From assembly GCA_035296385.1 (NCBI GenBank), contig DATHBB010000217.1, forward strand, positions 1-23,055: DNA of 23,055 nucleotides, written 5' to 3'. The first letter of the stretch is position 1; each line of letters opens with the position of its first letter. The DNA is from JAIVJZ01 sp035296385. Lineage in GTDB: Bacteria > Acidobacteriota > Blastocatellia > Pyrinomonadales > Pyrinomonadaceae. Below are positions 9,829 to 17,802 of this stretch, piece after piece. Made by a program: the position numbers and the translations under genes. The notes under the pieces were generated by a model. That model did not search any database. It saw only the letters and a program-made list of their open reading frames with translations, and was not told the origin of the DNA.

Positions 9829-10341
9829 ATGTACCGAAAAACTATCAACCTTAAAATTATCAACTTTAGACTCGCCGCCTTAACTTTACTACTCGCGTCG
9901 GCGTGGATGCTCGCGCTCCCGGCACATGCGTGGGGACAAGATCGCGTCGGCGTGTCTCGCAGAGTTCGCTTCCCCGCCCGCCGCGCATGCACCATCCTGC
10001 GCGGCTCGGTGCAACCGCCGCGCAGGGACACCTATATCTTCCACGCGCGCGAGGGACAGTTGATCGAGACGGATGTTTCCTATCACGGCAACACCATCAG
10101 GCGCAGAGGCGATGACGAGGAAGGCTCTTCCGACTTCATCTTCATTTACCCCGACGGCGAACGCGTCGAGGACGCGCAGGACGTTGTCTTCTCCGCACGG
10201 CAGACCGGAGATTATCGCGTCGTCGTGCGCCCCACGAGACGCCGAACCAATTCGCGCTACACGCTCAAGATCAGCCTGCACCCGTTGAAGTGGCAGCACG
10301 AGAGAGACTTCAGCGAAGCCTTACGCCGCCGCTGCCCCTGA
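9829..10341 (+). CDS. Small exported protein resembling a PPC (pre-peptidase C-terminal) beta-sandwich
   Basis: 170 residues. The start MYRKTINLK is chosen because a typical signal peptide follows (LAALTLLLASAWMLALPAHA|WGQ); the open frame extends 32 codons further upstream but without signal features. The mature part has the PPC pattern: DTYIFHAREGQLIETDV, a DFIFIYPDGE strand-turn, VVFSARQTGDYRVVVRP and a closing SRYTLKISL strand. Such domains usually sit at the end of secreted proteases or act as binding modules; here it stands alone. No enzyme domain is visible. It is divergent from the TonB receptor, and its product is probably periplasmic or extracellular. The function is unknown. Confidence 0.75.
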   Translation: MYRKTINLKIINFRLAALTLLLASAWMLALPAHAWGQDRVGVSRRVRFPARRACTILRGSVQPPRRDTYIFHAREGQLIETDVSYHGNTIRRRGDDEEGSSDFIFIYPDGERVEDAQDVVFSARQTGDYRVVVRPTRRRTNSRYTLKISLHPLKWQHERDFSEALRRRCP

Positions 10342-10366
10342 ACAGTTAATTGGACGCAGTTATTCG

Positions 10367-10398
10367 GACGCGTTCATTGCGCGTAACGCGAACGCGTC
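10367..10398. repeat. Perfect 9-bp inverted repeat downstream of the PPC-like gene
   Basis: GACGCGTTC (10367-10375) and GAACGCGTC (10390-10398) flank a 14-nt spacer, 25 nt after the stop of the PPC-like gene. No T-run follows on either strand. It could be a factor-assisted transcript end or a protein-binding site. Confidence 0.45.
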
Positions 10399-10443
10399 AA
10401 ACAGGTCTGGTGCGGCGCGGGCGCGTGAGCGAATGAGTAAGGA

Positions 10444-10644
10444 ATGAGCATCTCGCAAATTATCGACGCCGACATTATTTTCGTGCTCAAGGACGGGCGC
10501 GTCGTCGAGCACGGCACACACGAAGAACTCTACGAGCGCGACGGAACATATCGAGAGATATTCGATGCGTCGGCGCGGAGTCTGAACATAGACAAAATAT
10601 CGAGAACTTTAGACGCGGAACTCGCGCCCGATCTCGTAAATTAA
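10444..10644 (+). pseudogene. Remnant of an ABC-exporter ATPase (C-terminal 66 residues only)
   Basis: The translation ISQIIDADIIFVLKDGRV, then VEHGTHEELYERDGTYREIF, matches the end of fused ABC-exporter ATPases, where it follows the H-loop (AHRLSTI...AD.I.VL..G.i.E.GTHeEL). Everything before this point is missing: Walker A, signature, Walker B and the H-loop histidine. A stop codon (TAA, 10438-10440) lies in frame immediately upstream, and no remnant could be recognised in the 100 bases before it. The 20-residue tail after the family end (LNIDKISRTLDAELAPDLVN) is still open. It is probably a decayed deletion product. A short translated protein is possible but has no proper ribosome site. Confidence 0.65.
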
Positions 10645-10711
10645 GTCTGCTCACCTTGAACATCCGAAATTTCGTATCGAATGATTGATGGTGCGAAACT
10701 CACCCGCGCCG

Positions 10712-10717
10712 TATAAT
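10712..10717 (+). promoter_or_regulatory. Consensus -10 box upstream of the PQQ dehydrogenase gene
   Basis: A perfect TATAAT lies 105 nt before the start codon. The only -35-like hexamer, TTGATG at 10685-10690, is spaced 21 nt, which is longer than ideal. Sequence similarity is the only evidence. Confidence 0.35.
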
Positions 10718-10822
10718 GCCTTTGAACCGTTCTCTCCTCCGGCGAGTTGCAGACGCCCCCGCCTGCGATAACAGTGCAAACCTTTCACATCAGACGTAGA
10801 TCAAGCAAGAGGTGGTACAGCT

Positions 10823-13351
10823 ATGAAGTCAATGCGCCGGTTCGTTGCGTCGCTCGTTCTTACACTGGCATTCATGTCAACGCACGCGGCGGCGCAGGGC
10901 GTGCCGCCCGTCACGCTTGAGCCGGTGCTTTCAAACCTCTCAAGCCCCATCCTCGTGACTAACGCGCGCGACGGCAGCAACCGCCTCTTCGTCGTCGAAC
11001 AGCCGGGGCGCATACGGGTGCTTCAACCGAACGCTTCGACGCCGTCAGTGTTTCTGGACATCACGGCGCGCGTGCTCGCGGGCGGCGAGCGCGGGCTGCT
11101 CGGCCTCGCCTTCCACCCGCAATTCAAAGCCAACCGTCGCCTGTTCGTGAACTACACGCGGCGACCTGACGGCGCGACCGTCATCGCCGAGTATCGCGTG
11201 TCGGCGACGAATCCCAACGTGGTCGAGACGAATGAGACCGTCCTCTTAGTCATCCCGCAGCCGTTCGAGAATCACAACGGCGGCCATGTCGCGTTCGGCG
11301 CGGACGGCTACCTTTACATCGGCATGGGCGACGGCGGCTCGGGCAATGATCCGCAGAATCGCGCGCAGAACGTTGACGACCTGCTGGGCAAGATGCTGCG
11401 CATCAACGTCGATCAGGCGAACGGCTCCACGCCTTATTCATCGCCGTCGGACAACCCGTACTTCGGGGCGACGGCGGGGCGAGACGAGATTTACGCCGTC
11501 GGCCTGCGCAACCCTTTCCGCTTCTCCTTCGACCGCGCCACCGGACAACTTTACGCGGGCGACGTGGGGCAAGGCGTGCGCGAAGAGATTGACATCATCA
11601 CGCGCGGCGGCAACTACGGCTGGCGCGTTTTCGAGGGCACGCGCTGCACGGGTCTCGGCCCCGCGCAGTGCATCGCCGCCAACTATCAAGCGCCCGTCGC
11701 CGAGTATGATCACACGGGAGGGCGCTGTTCGGTCACGGGCGGTTACGTCTATCGCGGCACGCGCGGGGTATTGCCTGCGGGCGCTTACATCTACGCGGAC
11801 TTCTGCACCGGCGAAATGTTTTTGCTGCAAGGCACGGCGCAGAGTCTCCTTCAAGACACGAACCTCAACATCTCTTCGTTCGGCGAGGATGAGAGGGGCG
11901 AACTTTACGTGGTCGGTTTAGGCGGGACGGTTCACCGGCTTAACAACTCCTGCTCTTTCAGTCTCAGACCAGAGAGCGGATTCGCCCGTGCGAGCGGCGA
12001 GACGATCACGACCATCGTGATCGGCGGGTCATCCGAGTGCCCCTGGTCGGCGGTGAGCAACAGCGATTTTATAACCGTCATCGGCGGCGCGAACGGCTCG
12101 CCGAGCGGCACCGTCACACTCTCCGTCGCCCCGAACGGCTCCGGCGTACCGCGCGTCGGCACGGTCTTCATCGCCGGTATTATTTTCACCGTCACGCAAC
12201 CGGAGATAACTCCGGACGTGCCGAGGATACAGTTCAGTCAGGCCGCTTACGAGGCATCCGAAGGCGCGGGGCACGTCAACGCCGTCATCACGCGCACGGG
12301 GGACAATTCGCTCAACGCATCGGTTAAATTCGAAACCATAGACGACCCCGCCGCCGTGCCCTGTGCAACGGCGAACGGCACAGCCTACGCGCGCTGCGAT
12401 TACTCCACGACGGTTGACACGATAATGTTTGCCCAGGGCGAGTCGAGCAAAGAGATCAGAATTCCGCTCGTGGACGACGCGCACGTCGAGGGAAACGAAA
12501 CGGTGCGGCTCCGTCTAAGCAACGTGACCAATGTGGCCGTGCTCGGCGAGCCGACCACGGCGACGTTGACGATCACGGACAACGACACGACGGCAGGGGC
12601 GAACCCGATCTTCACCACGCCCCTCTTCGTACGCATTCACTACCTCGACTTCCTCTCGCGCGAGCCGGAAGCGAATGAGCCGTGGTCGGCGATCTTGAAC
12701 AACTGCCCGAACGGCAATAACAATCCTTTGTGTGATCGCATCACGGTGTCGGCGGCGTTCTTCGGCGCGCCTGAGTTCCGTCTGAAGGGCTTATTCGTCT
12801 ATAACTTCTACCGTGTGGCCTTCAACCGCCGACCCGAGTACTCGGAGATCATTCCAGACATGCGTTCGGTGACGGGGGAGATTCCTGCCGACACTTTCTC
12901 ACGGCGCGCTTCCTTCCCTGTTTTCTTTATGCAAAGGCCGGAGTTCAAGGCGATGTATGATTCGCTCTCGAACGAGGCATACGTCAACGCCCTGCTCGAC
13001 CGCTACGGGTTGCAGCAGATCACCGCCCCCGACCCGCAGAACCCTGAGGGCGCGGCGCGCGTGAAGCTGACGCGTGCGGAGTTAACCAGCCGTCTGGGCG
13101 CGAGCGGCCAGCAGGCGTTGACGAGGGCGCAGGTCTTGCGCGCGATTGTCGAGTCGGATGAAATCGTCGCCGTGGAGTACAACGGGGCGTTCGTGGCGAT
13201 GCAGTATTACGGCTATCTGAGAAGGACGCCGGAGGAGACGGGCTATCAGGATTGGCTGAGGGTCATCAATCAGGACCCGCAGAACGTGCGCATCATGGTC
13301 AACGGCTTTATGAACTCCAGAGAGTATTATCTGAGGTTCGGCCAGCCATGA
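10823..13351 (+). CDS. Secreted PQQ-dependent sugar dehydrogenase-like protein with BACON, Calx-beta and DUF4214 modules
   Basis: 842 residues. The signal peptide is residues 1-25 (ends HAAAQ), and GAGG lies about 10 bases before the ATG. Residues 30-370 form a soluble glucose dehydrogenase/HHIP-type six-bladed propeller: LFVVEQPGRIRV, ENHNGGHVAFGADGYLYIGMGDGG (about 150, with the active-site histidine), GLRNPFRFSFD and NYGWRVFEG. A BACON-like domain (about 374-460, SSECPWSAVSNSDFITV) and a Calx-beta domain (about 467-588, RIQFSQAAYEASEGAG to TLTITDNDT) follow. The end (about 600-842) is a DUF4214 region (FVRIHYLDFLSREPE, FVYNFYRVAFNRRPE, FVAMQYYGYLRRTPEE). The predicted role is periplasmic or extracellular oxidation of sugars or aldose ends with PQQ. 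BACON and Calx-beta would aid carbohydrate or calcium binding. The exact substrate, and whether catalysis is retained, are not known. Confidence 0.88.
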   Translation: MKSMRRFVASLVLTLAFMSTHAAAQGVPPVTLEPVLSNLSSPILVTNARDGSNRLFVVEQPGRIRVLQPNASTPSVFLDITARVLAGGERGLLGLAFHPQFKANRRLFVNYTRRPDGATVIAEYRVSATNPNVVETNETVLLVIPQPFENHNGGHVAFGADGYLYIGMGDGGSGNDPQNRAQNVDDLLGKMLRINVDQANGSTPYSSPSDNPYFGATAGRDEIYAVGLRNPFRFSFDRATGQLYAGDVGQGVREEIDIITRGGNYGWRVFEGTRCTGLGPAQCIAANYQAPVAEYDHTGGRCSVTGGYVYRGTRGVLPAGAYIYADFCTGEMFLLQGTAQSLLQDTNLNISSFGEDERGELYVVGLGGTVHRLNNSCSFSLRPESGFARASGETITTIVIGGSSECPWSAVSNSDFITVIGGANGSPSGTVTLSVAPNGSGVPRVGTVFIAGIIFTVTQPEITPDVPRIQFSQAAYEASEGAGHVNAVITRTGDNSLNASVKFETIDDPAAVPCATANGTAYARCDYSTTVDTIMFAQGESSKEIRIPLVDDAHVEGNETVRLRLSNVTNVAVLGEPTTATLTITDNDTTAGANPIFTTPLFVRIHYLDFLSREPEANEPWSAILNNCPNGNNNPLCDRITVSAAFFGAPEFRLKGLFVYNFYRVAFNRRPEYSEIIPDMRSVTGEIPADTFSRRASFPVFFMQRPEFKAMYDSLSNEAYVNALLDRYGLQQITAPDPQNPEGAARVKLTRAELTSRLGASGQQALTRAQVLRAIVESDEIVAVEYNGAFVAMQYYGYLRRTPEETGYQDWLRVINQDPQNVRIMVNGFMNSREYYLRFGQP

Positions 13352-13444
13352 AGATCGTCGCGGAGCATTAACAAAGGGTCGCGCGGTTGGCCGGGGCGAT
13401 TTGACGAGAAGGCGCGCAAAGAAGAAGGGGAACATCCACGGTTC

Positions 13445-13476
13445 GGGGCGTGTCCTGCTACAGCAGAGCACGCCCC
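13445..13476. terminator. Bidirectional terminator-like hairpin between convergent genes
   Basis: GGGGCGTG (13445-13452) pairs perfectly with CACGCCCC (13469-13476). Inside, CTGCT and AGCAG form a second 5-bp stem with a 2-nt loop. T-rich sequence follows on the plus strand. It lies 94 nt after the PQQ dehydrogenase stop and 54 nt beyond the stop of the convergent gene. Confidence 0.65.
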
Positions 13477-13529
13477 GTAGTATCTTCAGCTTCTTCTCCA
13501 TCAACTCGCCGCAAGGAGTTTCGCGTAAG

Positions 13530-14276
13530 TTATGGCCTCTGGAGCAGATTTATGATCTGGTTGTTGGTCGAAATTATCGGCGCAGCCGTGCCGTCGTGAA
13601 GACTGTATCGCGCTTGCAGTTTTAGCTTCAACGCGGACTTTGCCAACTTCTTCGACGCTTTCTCCGAGGCATCTGCGGCGGCAAAGAACATCTGCCCCTG
13701 TGCTCTGATTCTGACTTTCTCCCCCGGTAAAAGTCTCTTGAGGCTGCCCTGCATCATTTCGGAGCCGTAGAGACCGCGCACGGCGATGAAGTGCTCGCCC
13801 AAATCCTTATCCCGAACAACCAGACCGATGAACGCGTCCAGATAGCCGGGCGGCTCGGCCTGCCCCTGCGGCTTAACTTTATTCTCGTCAGGCGACCAGG
13901 GGATGACCTGCAACTCGTGGCTCACATTCTCCAGCGTCACCTCGTAGGTGATGCTCCCGCCGAGTTGATAACTGTCGGCATCCAGACTCACCAGCGTCAC
14001 CTTCAGCGGAGCCATTCTTTCCGGCTCATGTTTGCCTTTCGGCGAAGGATTAAATCTGGTGTCCTGGACTCTCGCTCCGGTGGCCGCCGTTCCGGCGTCC
14101 GGCTGCTTTTCGACGAACTTATATTTCGTCAGATCGAGAAAATTCTCGTCTGCCTGCTCCTGCGCCGCCGCGACGGACTGCGCCGCCGTGCCTGCTCTGC
14201 GCGGACCCTGCATCGCAAAGGCACAAACGGAGCAGGCCAGTAGTAAACCGAGCATCGGCATAAATTTTTTAGTCAT
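13530..14276 (-). CDS. Exported protein of unknown function with an Ig-like beta-sandwich
   Basis: 248 residues. The start MTKKFMPMLG is selected because AAGGA lies about 10 bases upstream and a signal sequence follows (LLLACSVCAFA|MQ); the frame is open for 72 codons further upstream without such signals. LLAC could also serve as a weak lipobox. After a low-complexity stretch, a beta-sandwich is suggested by MAPLKVTLVSLDADSYQLGG, then SITYEVTLENVSHELQVIPW. This resembles Ig-like or BsuPI-type modules, which measure or bind rather than catalyse. No enzyme motif is seen. It lies downstream of two other exported-protein genes on the same strand, 384 nt away, so it probably has its own promoter. 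I do not recognise the family. Confidence 0.75.
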   Translation of the reverse strand: MTKKFMPMLGLLLACSVCAFAMQGPRRAGTAAQSVAAAQEQADENFLDLTKYKFVEKQPDAGTAATGARVQDTRFNPSPKGKHEPERMAPLKVTLVSLDADSYQLGGSITYEVTLENVSHELQVIPWSPDENKVKPQGQAEPPGYLDAFIGLVVRDKDLGEHFIAVRGLYGSEMMQGSLKRLLPGEKVRIRAQGQMFFAAADASEKASKKLAKSALKLKLQARYSLHDGTAAPIISTNNQIINLLQRP

Positions 14277-14660
14277 TTCTCTTTCCTTCTCGACTGTCGG
14301 TTCTCGAAGGCGGACTGTAGTAAAGCCTCTTCCCCTCCGCGCCCTTTCGAGCGCTTCGCCGACGGGCCGCGCAATCGTCCACGCGGCCTGTTGGAAGAAT
14401 AATGCTACAGTCCGCACTTTCTCAACCGCCTCCGGGCGCGCACAATCCCGCGCGCAAGCCACGCGCATCTCGACACCGCGTGCGCCCGGCAAAACTTCTC
14501 GAACGCCCGCGAGGCGCGAGAAGAAATCAACAGGGATGAACAGGAGACAGGATGAGACGAGAGCCGTGCGAGAGCGCCGGTTTCAACTCGCTTCATCTGC
14601 TTTATCCTGTCCATCCCTGTCAGCATCGGTTCGGTTAGTGACCTCCGGCGCTTATGTTTT
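14277..14660. other. 384-nt gap without a convincing gene; contains an imperfect inverted repeat
   Basis: No frame with coding character is seen. The segment at 14530-14556 (begins ACAGGGATG, contains ACAGGATGAG) is partly complementary to 14587-14620 (contains ATCCTGTCCATCCCTGT). Together they give an interrupted hairpin just after the stop of the tyrosine-rich gene. It may end that transcript, or be a dispersed short repeat. Confidence 0.5.
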
Positions 14661-16442
14661 TCAACTGCTCGAAGTAGGAGTACCCGCGTCGAGCGTCCTC
14701 CCGTTGATCAGCGCGAACGAGTCCAACAGCATCGTTCGTTGAATCATGTTCAGTTGGAAAACAACGCCGGTCGCAGACGGGTCCTGCCTGATTGACGCGA
14801 AACCCGACTCGACTATGTACTGCTCATACGGGTAGCACCTCATCATGCAGGTCGGCGGCGGGTCGAAGGGATCGTCGTCTTCGCTGGGGCAGAACGTGTA
14901 CTCCGGCTCCGGATAGTTGATCCTTCCCTGATAGACGCAGTTACCGTCATTGCTCGCGTTGCTATCCCCGCACGGCTCGACCGCCGTGTCGTTGTAAATC
15001 CGGAGCCTTCTCGCGTCCAGTTCGGTTCTCACCAGATTGGTGAAATCCGTCATGGGCACGTTGGGACCGGCGTGCAGTTTCTCGCCGCCGACGCCCAGAT
15101 TATTCTCCGGCTTATCCTGCGACACCACGTAGTTGTTGTAGTGGCTGTTCTTCACCTTGCCGGATTCGTGCAGGGTGGTGTTCTCCAACAGTTTCGCGCC
15201 GCTGATGAACCCGTTCGGATTAGTGTCCTTATTGTACGTCCCGCATTGAGCGCCGTAGGGTTCGCTGTTGGGGTCTTCGAGCCACGGGGCGATGACATAA
15301 ACAAACTCCGTCGGCCCCTCGTTTTGACGGTCGTTGGAGTCTTTCACTTCGGTGACATACTTGAAGCCCTGATTAGGCCCGCCATCGCTGATCTGACCGG
15401 CGGTAAAGGAGTAGCGCGGGAAAAGCTGTGCGATACCGGCCTCGGTGTTGACCTTCGGCACGTCAGGACTCGAAACCGCCATCGTCGTGCCCTGTACGAC
15501 CGTCCCGTTAGCGACCTTGCGCGGCGTTTTCGCCGTGAAAGCCCACGAACGCGCCTTCACCGTCACATCTTTCTGAAGATTAAAAACCTGGCCGTCTTTG
15601 TTCACCGTGACGTGCACGGTCCCGCTCGCCACCAGCTTTCCGGTCCAGGTGACGCTTGAATCCGAGCCGCGACTTACGGTGTCGTTGCCGCTGACGAATC
15701 TCCAGTTTGACGCCTGCCCGTTGGAGGCGTTCCTGATAGTGAACGTCGCCGAGCTATCACGCGTGACTTCGGCAGGGCCATCCAGCACGGGGTTAGTGTT
15801 CGGAGTGGGTGTGGGAACGGGAGTCGGCGTGGGCGTCGGGATGGGGCACGAGTTGCCGTTCGCGTCGAACTGGTTCCCCGCCTGACAGGTCGAAGAGACG
15901 TAACGGATGGTGTGCCACGTGTCGCCCAGACGACGGCGGCGCACTTGCCAGTAGCCCGCCCCGCCGTAGCCGTAATAGTTCGGCCCGCCGTAGCCTCCGC
16001 CCTCGGCGAAGCCCCAGCCCCACGGGTCGTACCAGTGGTAACCGCAGGAGTAGAAGCAGTAGTACTGCTGGTAATACTCCAGCACGTAATGTCTGGTGTC
16101 CGTGTTGTAGTACTGATTGTGGTACGGGTAGGCGTAGCTGAAGCCGATCTCGGCAGGGACCCAATCGGCGTAGCCCTCCGTGTAACCTTCGCCGAGCATC
16201 CTGACGTTTTCACTGGCCCAGCTTCCTTCGCTGTAGCGGCCCCACGTTGCCGGGTCGTAGTAGAGACCGGCGCAATAGTCCAGTTGGGTGGACGAATAGA
16301 AGTAGACGGACGAGCCTGACTGCCACGTGTAGGAGGTGCCGTAGGCGACTCCGTAGCTGCAATAGTATTGAGCCTGCGCTTGCTGCGGCGTGAGCAGGAG
16401 GCCAAAAAAGGCCAGCATTAAAGTGCAAAGTAATTTCTTCAT
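14661..16442 (-). CDS. Secreted tyrosine-rich protein with Pro/Thr linker and Ig-like domain, function unknown
   Basis: 593 residues, with a strong ribosome site (GGAGAAGAAAC before the ATG). The signal peptide is residues 1-24 (ends QQAQA|Q). Residues 25-170 are extraordinarily rich in tyrosine (31 of 146 by hand count) with Trp and Gly and a few Cys. A linker at 200-218 is made of PT repeats (PTPTPTPVPTPTP). An Ig-like domain follows at about 219-295 (PAEVTRDSSATFTIRN to GTVHVTVNKDG). The rest has scattered cysteines, and one segment (LHESGKVKNSHYNNY) faintly recalls a metal-binding HE..H pattern, but not enough to call a protease. The product is probably surface-exposed or cross-linked. 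It sits 23 nt downstream of the coiled-coil gene on the same strand, so the two likely form one operon. I do not recognise the family. Confidence 0.8.
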   Translation of the reverse strand: MKKLLCTLMLAFFGLLLTPQQAQAQYYCSYGVAYGTSYTWQSGSSVYFYSSTQLDYCAGLYYDPATWGRYSEGSWASENVRMLGEGYTEGYADWVPAEIGFSYAYPYHNQYYNTDTRHYVLEYYQQYYCFYSCGYHWYDPWGWGFAEGGGYGGPNYYGYGGAGYWQVRRRRLGDTWHTIRYVSSTCQAGNQFDANGNSCPIPTPTPTPVPTPTPNTNPVLDGPAEVTRDSSATFTIRNASNGQASNWRFVSGNDTVSRGSDSSVTWTGKLVASGTVHVTVNKDGQVFNLQKDVTVKARSWAFTAKTPRKVANGTVVQGTTMAVSSPDVPKVNTEAGIAQLFPRYSFTAGQISDGGPNQGFKYVTEVKDSNDRQNEGPTEFVYVIAPWLEDPNSEPYGAQCGTYNKDTNPNGFISGAKLLENTTLHESGKVKNSHYNNYVVSQDKPENNLGVGGEKLHAGPNVPMTDFTNLVRTELDARRLRIYNDTAVEPCGDSNASNDGNCVYQGRINYPEPEYTFCPSEDDDPFDPPPTCMMRCYPYEQYIVESGFASIRQDPSATGVVFQLNMIQRTMLLDSFALINGRTLDAGTPTSSS

Positions 16443-16465
16443 GTTTCTTCTCCTTCCCTCACGCG

Positions 16466-17173
16466 TTAATTAGCGCCCTGCGGCGGCGCGCCGATGTTTC
16501 CGAGGCGGCGGATTCCGGGCTTCACGCGCTCTCGCACAAATTCGTTGAACCGTGCGAACTCATCCTCGCCCAGGGCGGAGCGCAGGCGTTCGCGCGCGAC
16601 GCTGATGCGGTCGCGGCGCTTGGCCGAGAGTTCGTAGAGTTCGGCGGGCGGTGCGGGCGGCTGCTCTCCGGCGGCGAGTTTGCCTTCCGGGTGCCTGGCT
16701 CTCAGTTCGCCGATGATCTTCAAGGCGCGCTTGTCCAGCTTCTCGATGTCGCTGTTGGCCTCCGCCGCGACCGCGTCGAGTTGCGCCGCCTGATGGTCAT
16801 CGAGCTTCGCCATCTCCTTGTAGAGCTTGCGGAGGTGTGCGCCGTTGCGGCCCTGACGCTCTTCGTCTGCGGCCTTTTCGTGCAGTTCTTTGAGGTGTCG
16901 GAATACCTGCCCGTAAACGACGTGCTCCGGCACTTCCTCGGATTCCGGTTGCGGCGCGGGTTGTCCCGCCGAGGGGTTCGCCTGCGCGGGCTGCGGCGGC
17001 GTTTCGTTGTCGAGGTCGGCGGGCTTCGGCTTGAGGCCGGAAGGGGATGAGATAGTTCCCTGAGCACGGCCTTGCTGGTTATTTCTCTGAGCGACGGCAC
17101 TACCGATGGCGAGCGCGCTCGTCGTAAAGGCCAGTAGGAGGAGGGTGACGATCAATTTCTTCTTCTTCATCAT
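16466..17173 (-). CDS. Exported helical (coiled-coil) protein of unknown function
   Basis: 235 residues. The ATG at 17171-17173 is chosen because GGAG lies 6 bases upstream and a signal peptide follows (MMKKKKLIVTLLLLAFTTSALA, cleavage near AVA|Q29); an open extension of 30 codons upstream lacks both. A disordered Pro/Gln-rich segment (about 30-80) precedes a charged helical region (about 85-180: VFRHLKELHEKAADEERQ, YKEMAKLDDHQAAQLDAVAAE, IEKLDKRALKIIGELRARH). The C-terminal helices (SVARERLRSALGEDEFARF) resemble a periplasmic chaperone or sensor style such as the CpxP/heavy-metal-resistance folds, but no signature motif is present. It is the first gene of the pair with the tyrosine-rich protein, which suggests it helps export or assemble that protein. 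This role is inferred. Confidence 0.75.
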   Translation of the reverse strand: MMKKKKLIVTLLLLAFTTSALAIGSAVAQRNNQQGRAQGTISSPSGLKPKPADLDNETPPQPAQANPSAGQPAPQPESEEVPEHVVYGQVFRHLKELHEKAADEERQGRNGAHLRKLYKEMAKLDDHQAAQLDAVAAEANSDIEKLDKRALKIIGELRARHPEGKLAAGEQPPAPPAELYELSAKRRDRISVARERLRSALGEDEFARFNEFVRERVKPGIRRLGNIGAPPQGAN

Positions 17174-17505
17174 CTGAGTCTCCGTGTAAGGTGAAGCGCG
17201 GCTTGAAGTCTCTTCAGACGGGAGAACTAAAAACACGCGGCGGATAAGAGTTTTCGGGTCCACGGGCGCAAGGCTTCCGGCAGACTGCCGGTGGTCGCGG
17301 GACGACCTCTGCGGCTATCGACTCTTGTGTGACGGCACGTGACACACGTAGAGCCGACGCGCGCCCGAAGGCTCAAACGCACGTTACCGATCTATTCCTG
17401 AAGTTGAGTTCGAGCCGCCGCCGGTTGGGTGTGCTAAGATGCGGGCGCGAACCGATACATCTTTCGCCAACGCCTCCGGGCAGCGGAAGGTTGTTTCACA
17501 AGAGT

Positions 17506-17535
17506 CCCCGTCGCTACCGCCAGGTAGCGACGGGG
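17506..17535 (+). terminator. Strong intrinsic-terminator-like hairpin with no plus-strand gene upstream
   Basis: A perfect 13-bp stem, CCCCGTCGCTACC/GGTAGCGACGGGG, with loop GCCA is followed by CTTTTG on the plus strand. On the minus strand the hairpin is followed by ACTCTTG, which is a poorer T-run. Orientation favours ending a plus-strand transcript, yet the nearest annotated genes are all on the minus strand. It may mark the end of a small RNA or be a dispersed palindrome. Confidence 0.6.
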
Positions 17536-17604
17536 CTTTTGCTCTCCGGAGCCGGGTGAGCGCTCCTACCTTAATATGATCCTTTGTTGATACGAACTGT
17601 TTGC

Positions 17605-17658
17605 GCGCAGAGCGTCCGGAGCGGGAGAAAGGCCGAGCCGGTGAAGGACGCTCTGCGC
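17605..17658. repeat. Perfect 13-bp inverted repeat with a 28-nt structured spacer
   Basis: GCGCAGAGCGTCC (17605-17617) is the exact reverse complement of GGACGCTCTGCGC (17646-17658). The spacer holds a small GGC-CGA-GCC hairpin and a purine-rich stretch. No T-run follows on either strand. It lies about 145 nt beyond the Crp/Fnr stop. The function is unknown: RNA structure, protein site or repeat. Confidence 0.7.
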
Positions 17659-17802
17659 AGGAACTTTCGGGCGCAATCCGTCAGGGCTTTTGCGTACAAC
17701 CCCGAGATTCCGAGCGACGGTCAGGTTTCAGACGGGCAGAGACTACCGAAACGGACGCGCGCCCGTCTGTCGAAACTCGACATTGAGGAATTTTTTTTGC
17801 CG

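Larger units (their letters stand above)
17174..17802. other. 629-nt gap without a convincing gene; carries two strong hairpins
   Basis: This is the space between the coiled-coil gene and the Crp/Fnr gene, both on the minus strand. Open frames exist on the plus strand but have no ribosome site and Arg/Ser-rich shadow-like content. The notable contents are a terminator-like hairpin (17506-17535) and a 13-bp inverted repeat (17605-17658), listed separately. A TAAGAT -10-like box lies at 17435-17440 without a good -35. Confidence 0.6.

Noticed and set aside
14530..14620. Simple intrinsic terminator from the ACAGGGATG/CATCCCTGT pairing
   Set aside because: Arms are interrupted and no T-run follows; recorded only as an imperfect inverted repeat.
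15080..15200. Metalloprotease-like HE..H pattern in the tyrosine-rich protein
   Set aside because: Spacing and flanking residues do not fit a known zinc-protease signature.
17329..17559. 76-codon plus-strand frame over the orphan terminator
   Set aside because: No ribosome site, Arg/Ser-rich, and its 3' end runs through the hairpin; not believable as a protein.
17584..17800. Glycine-riboswitch-like purine stretch (GCGGGAGAAAGG)
   Set aside because: The conserved core and the second half of that class are missing, and no glycine-related gene follows.
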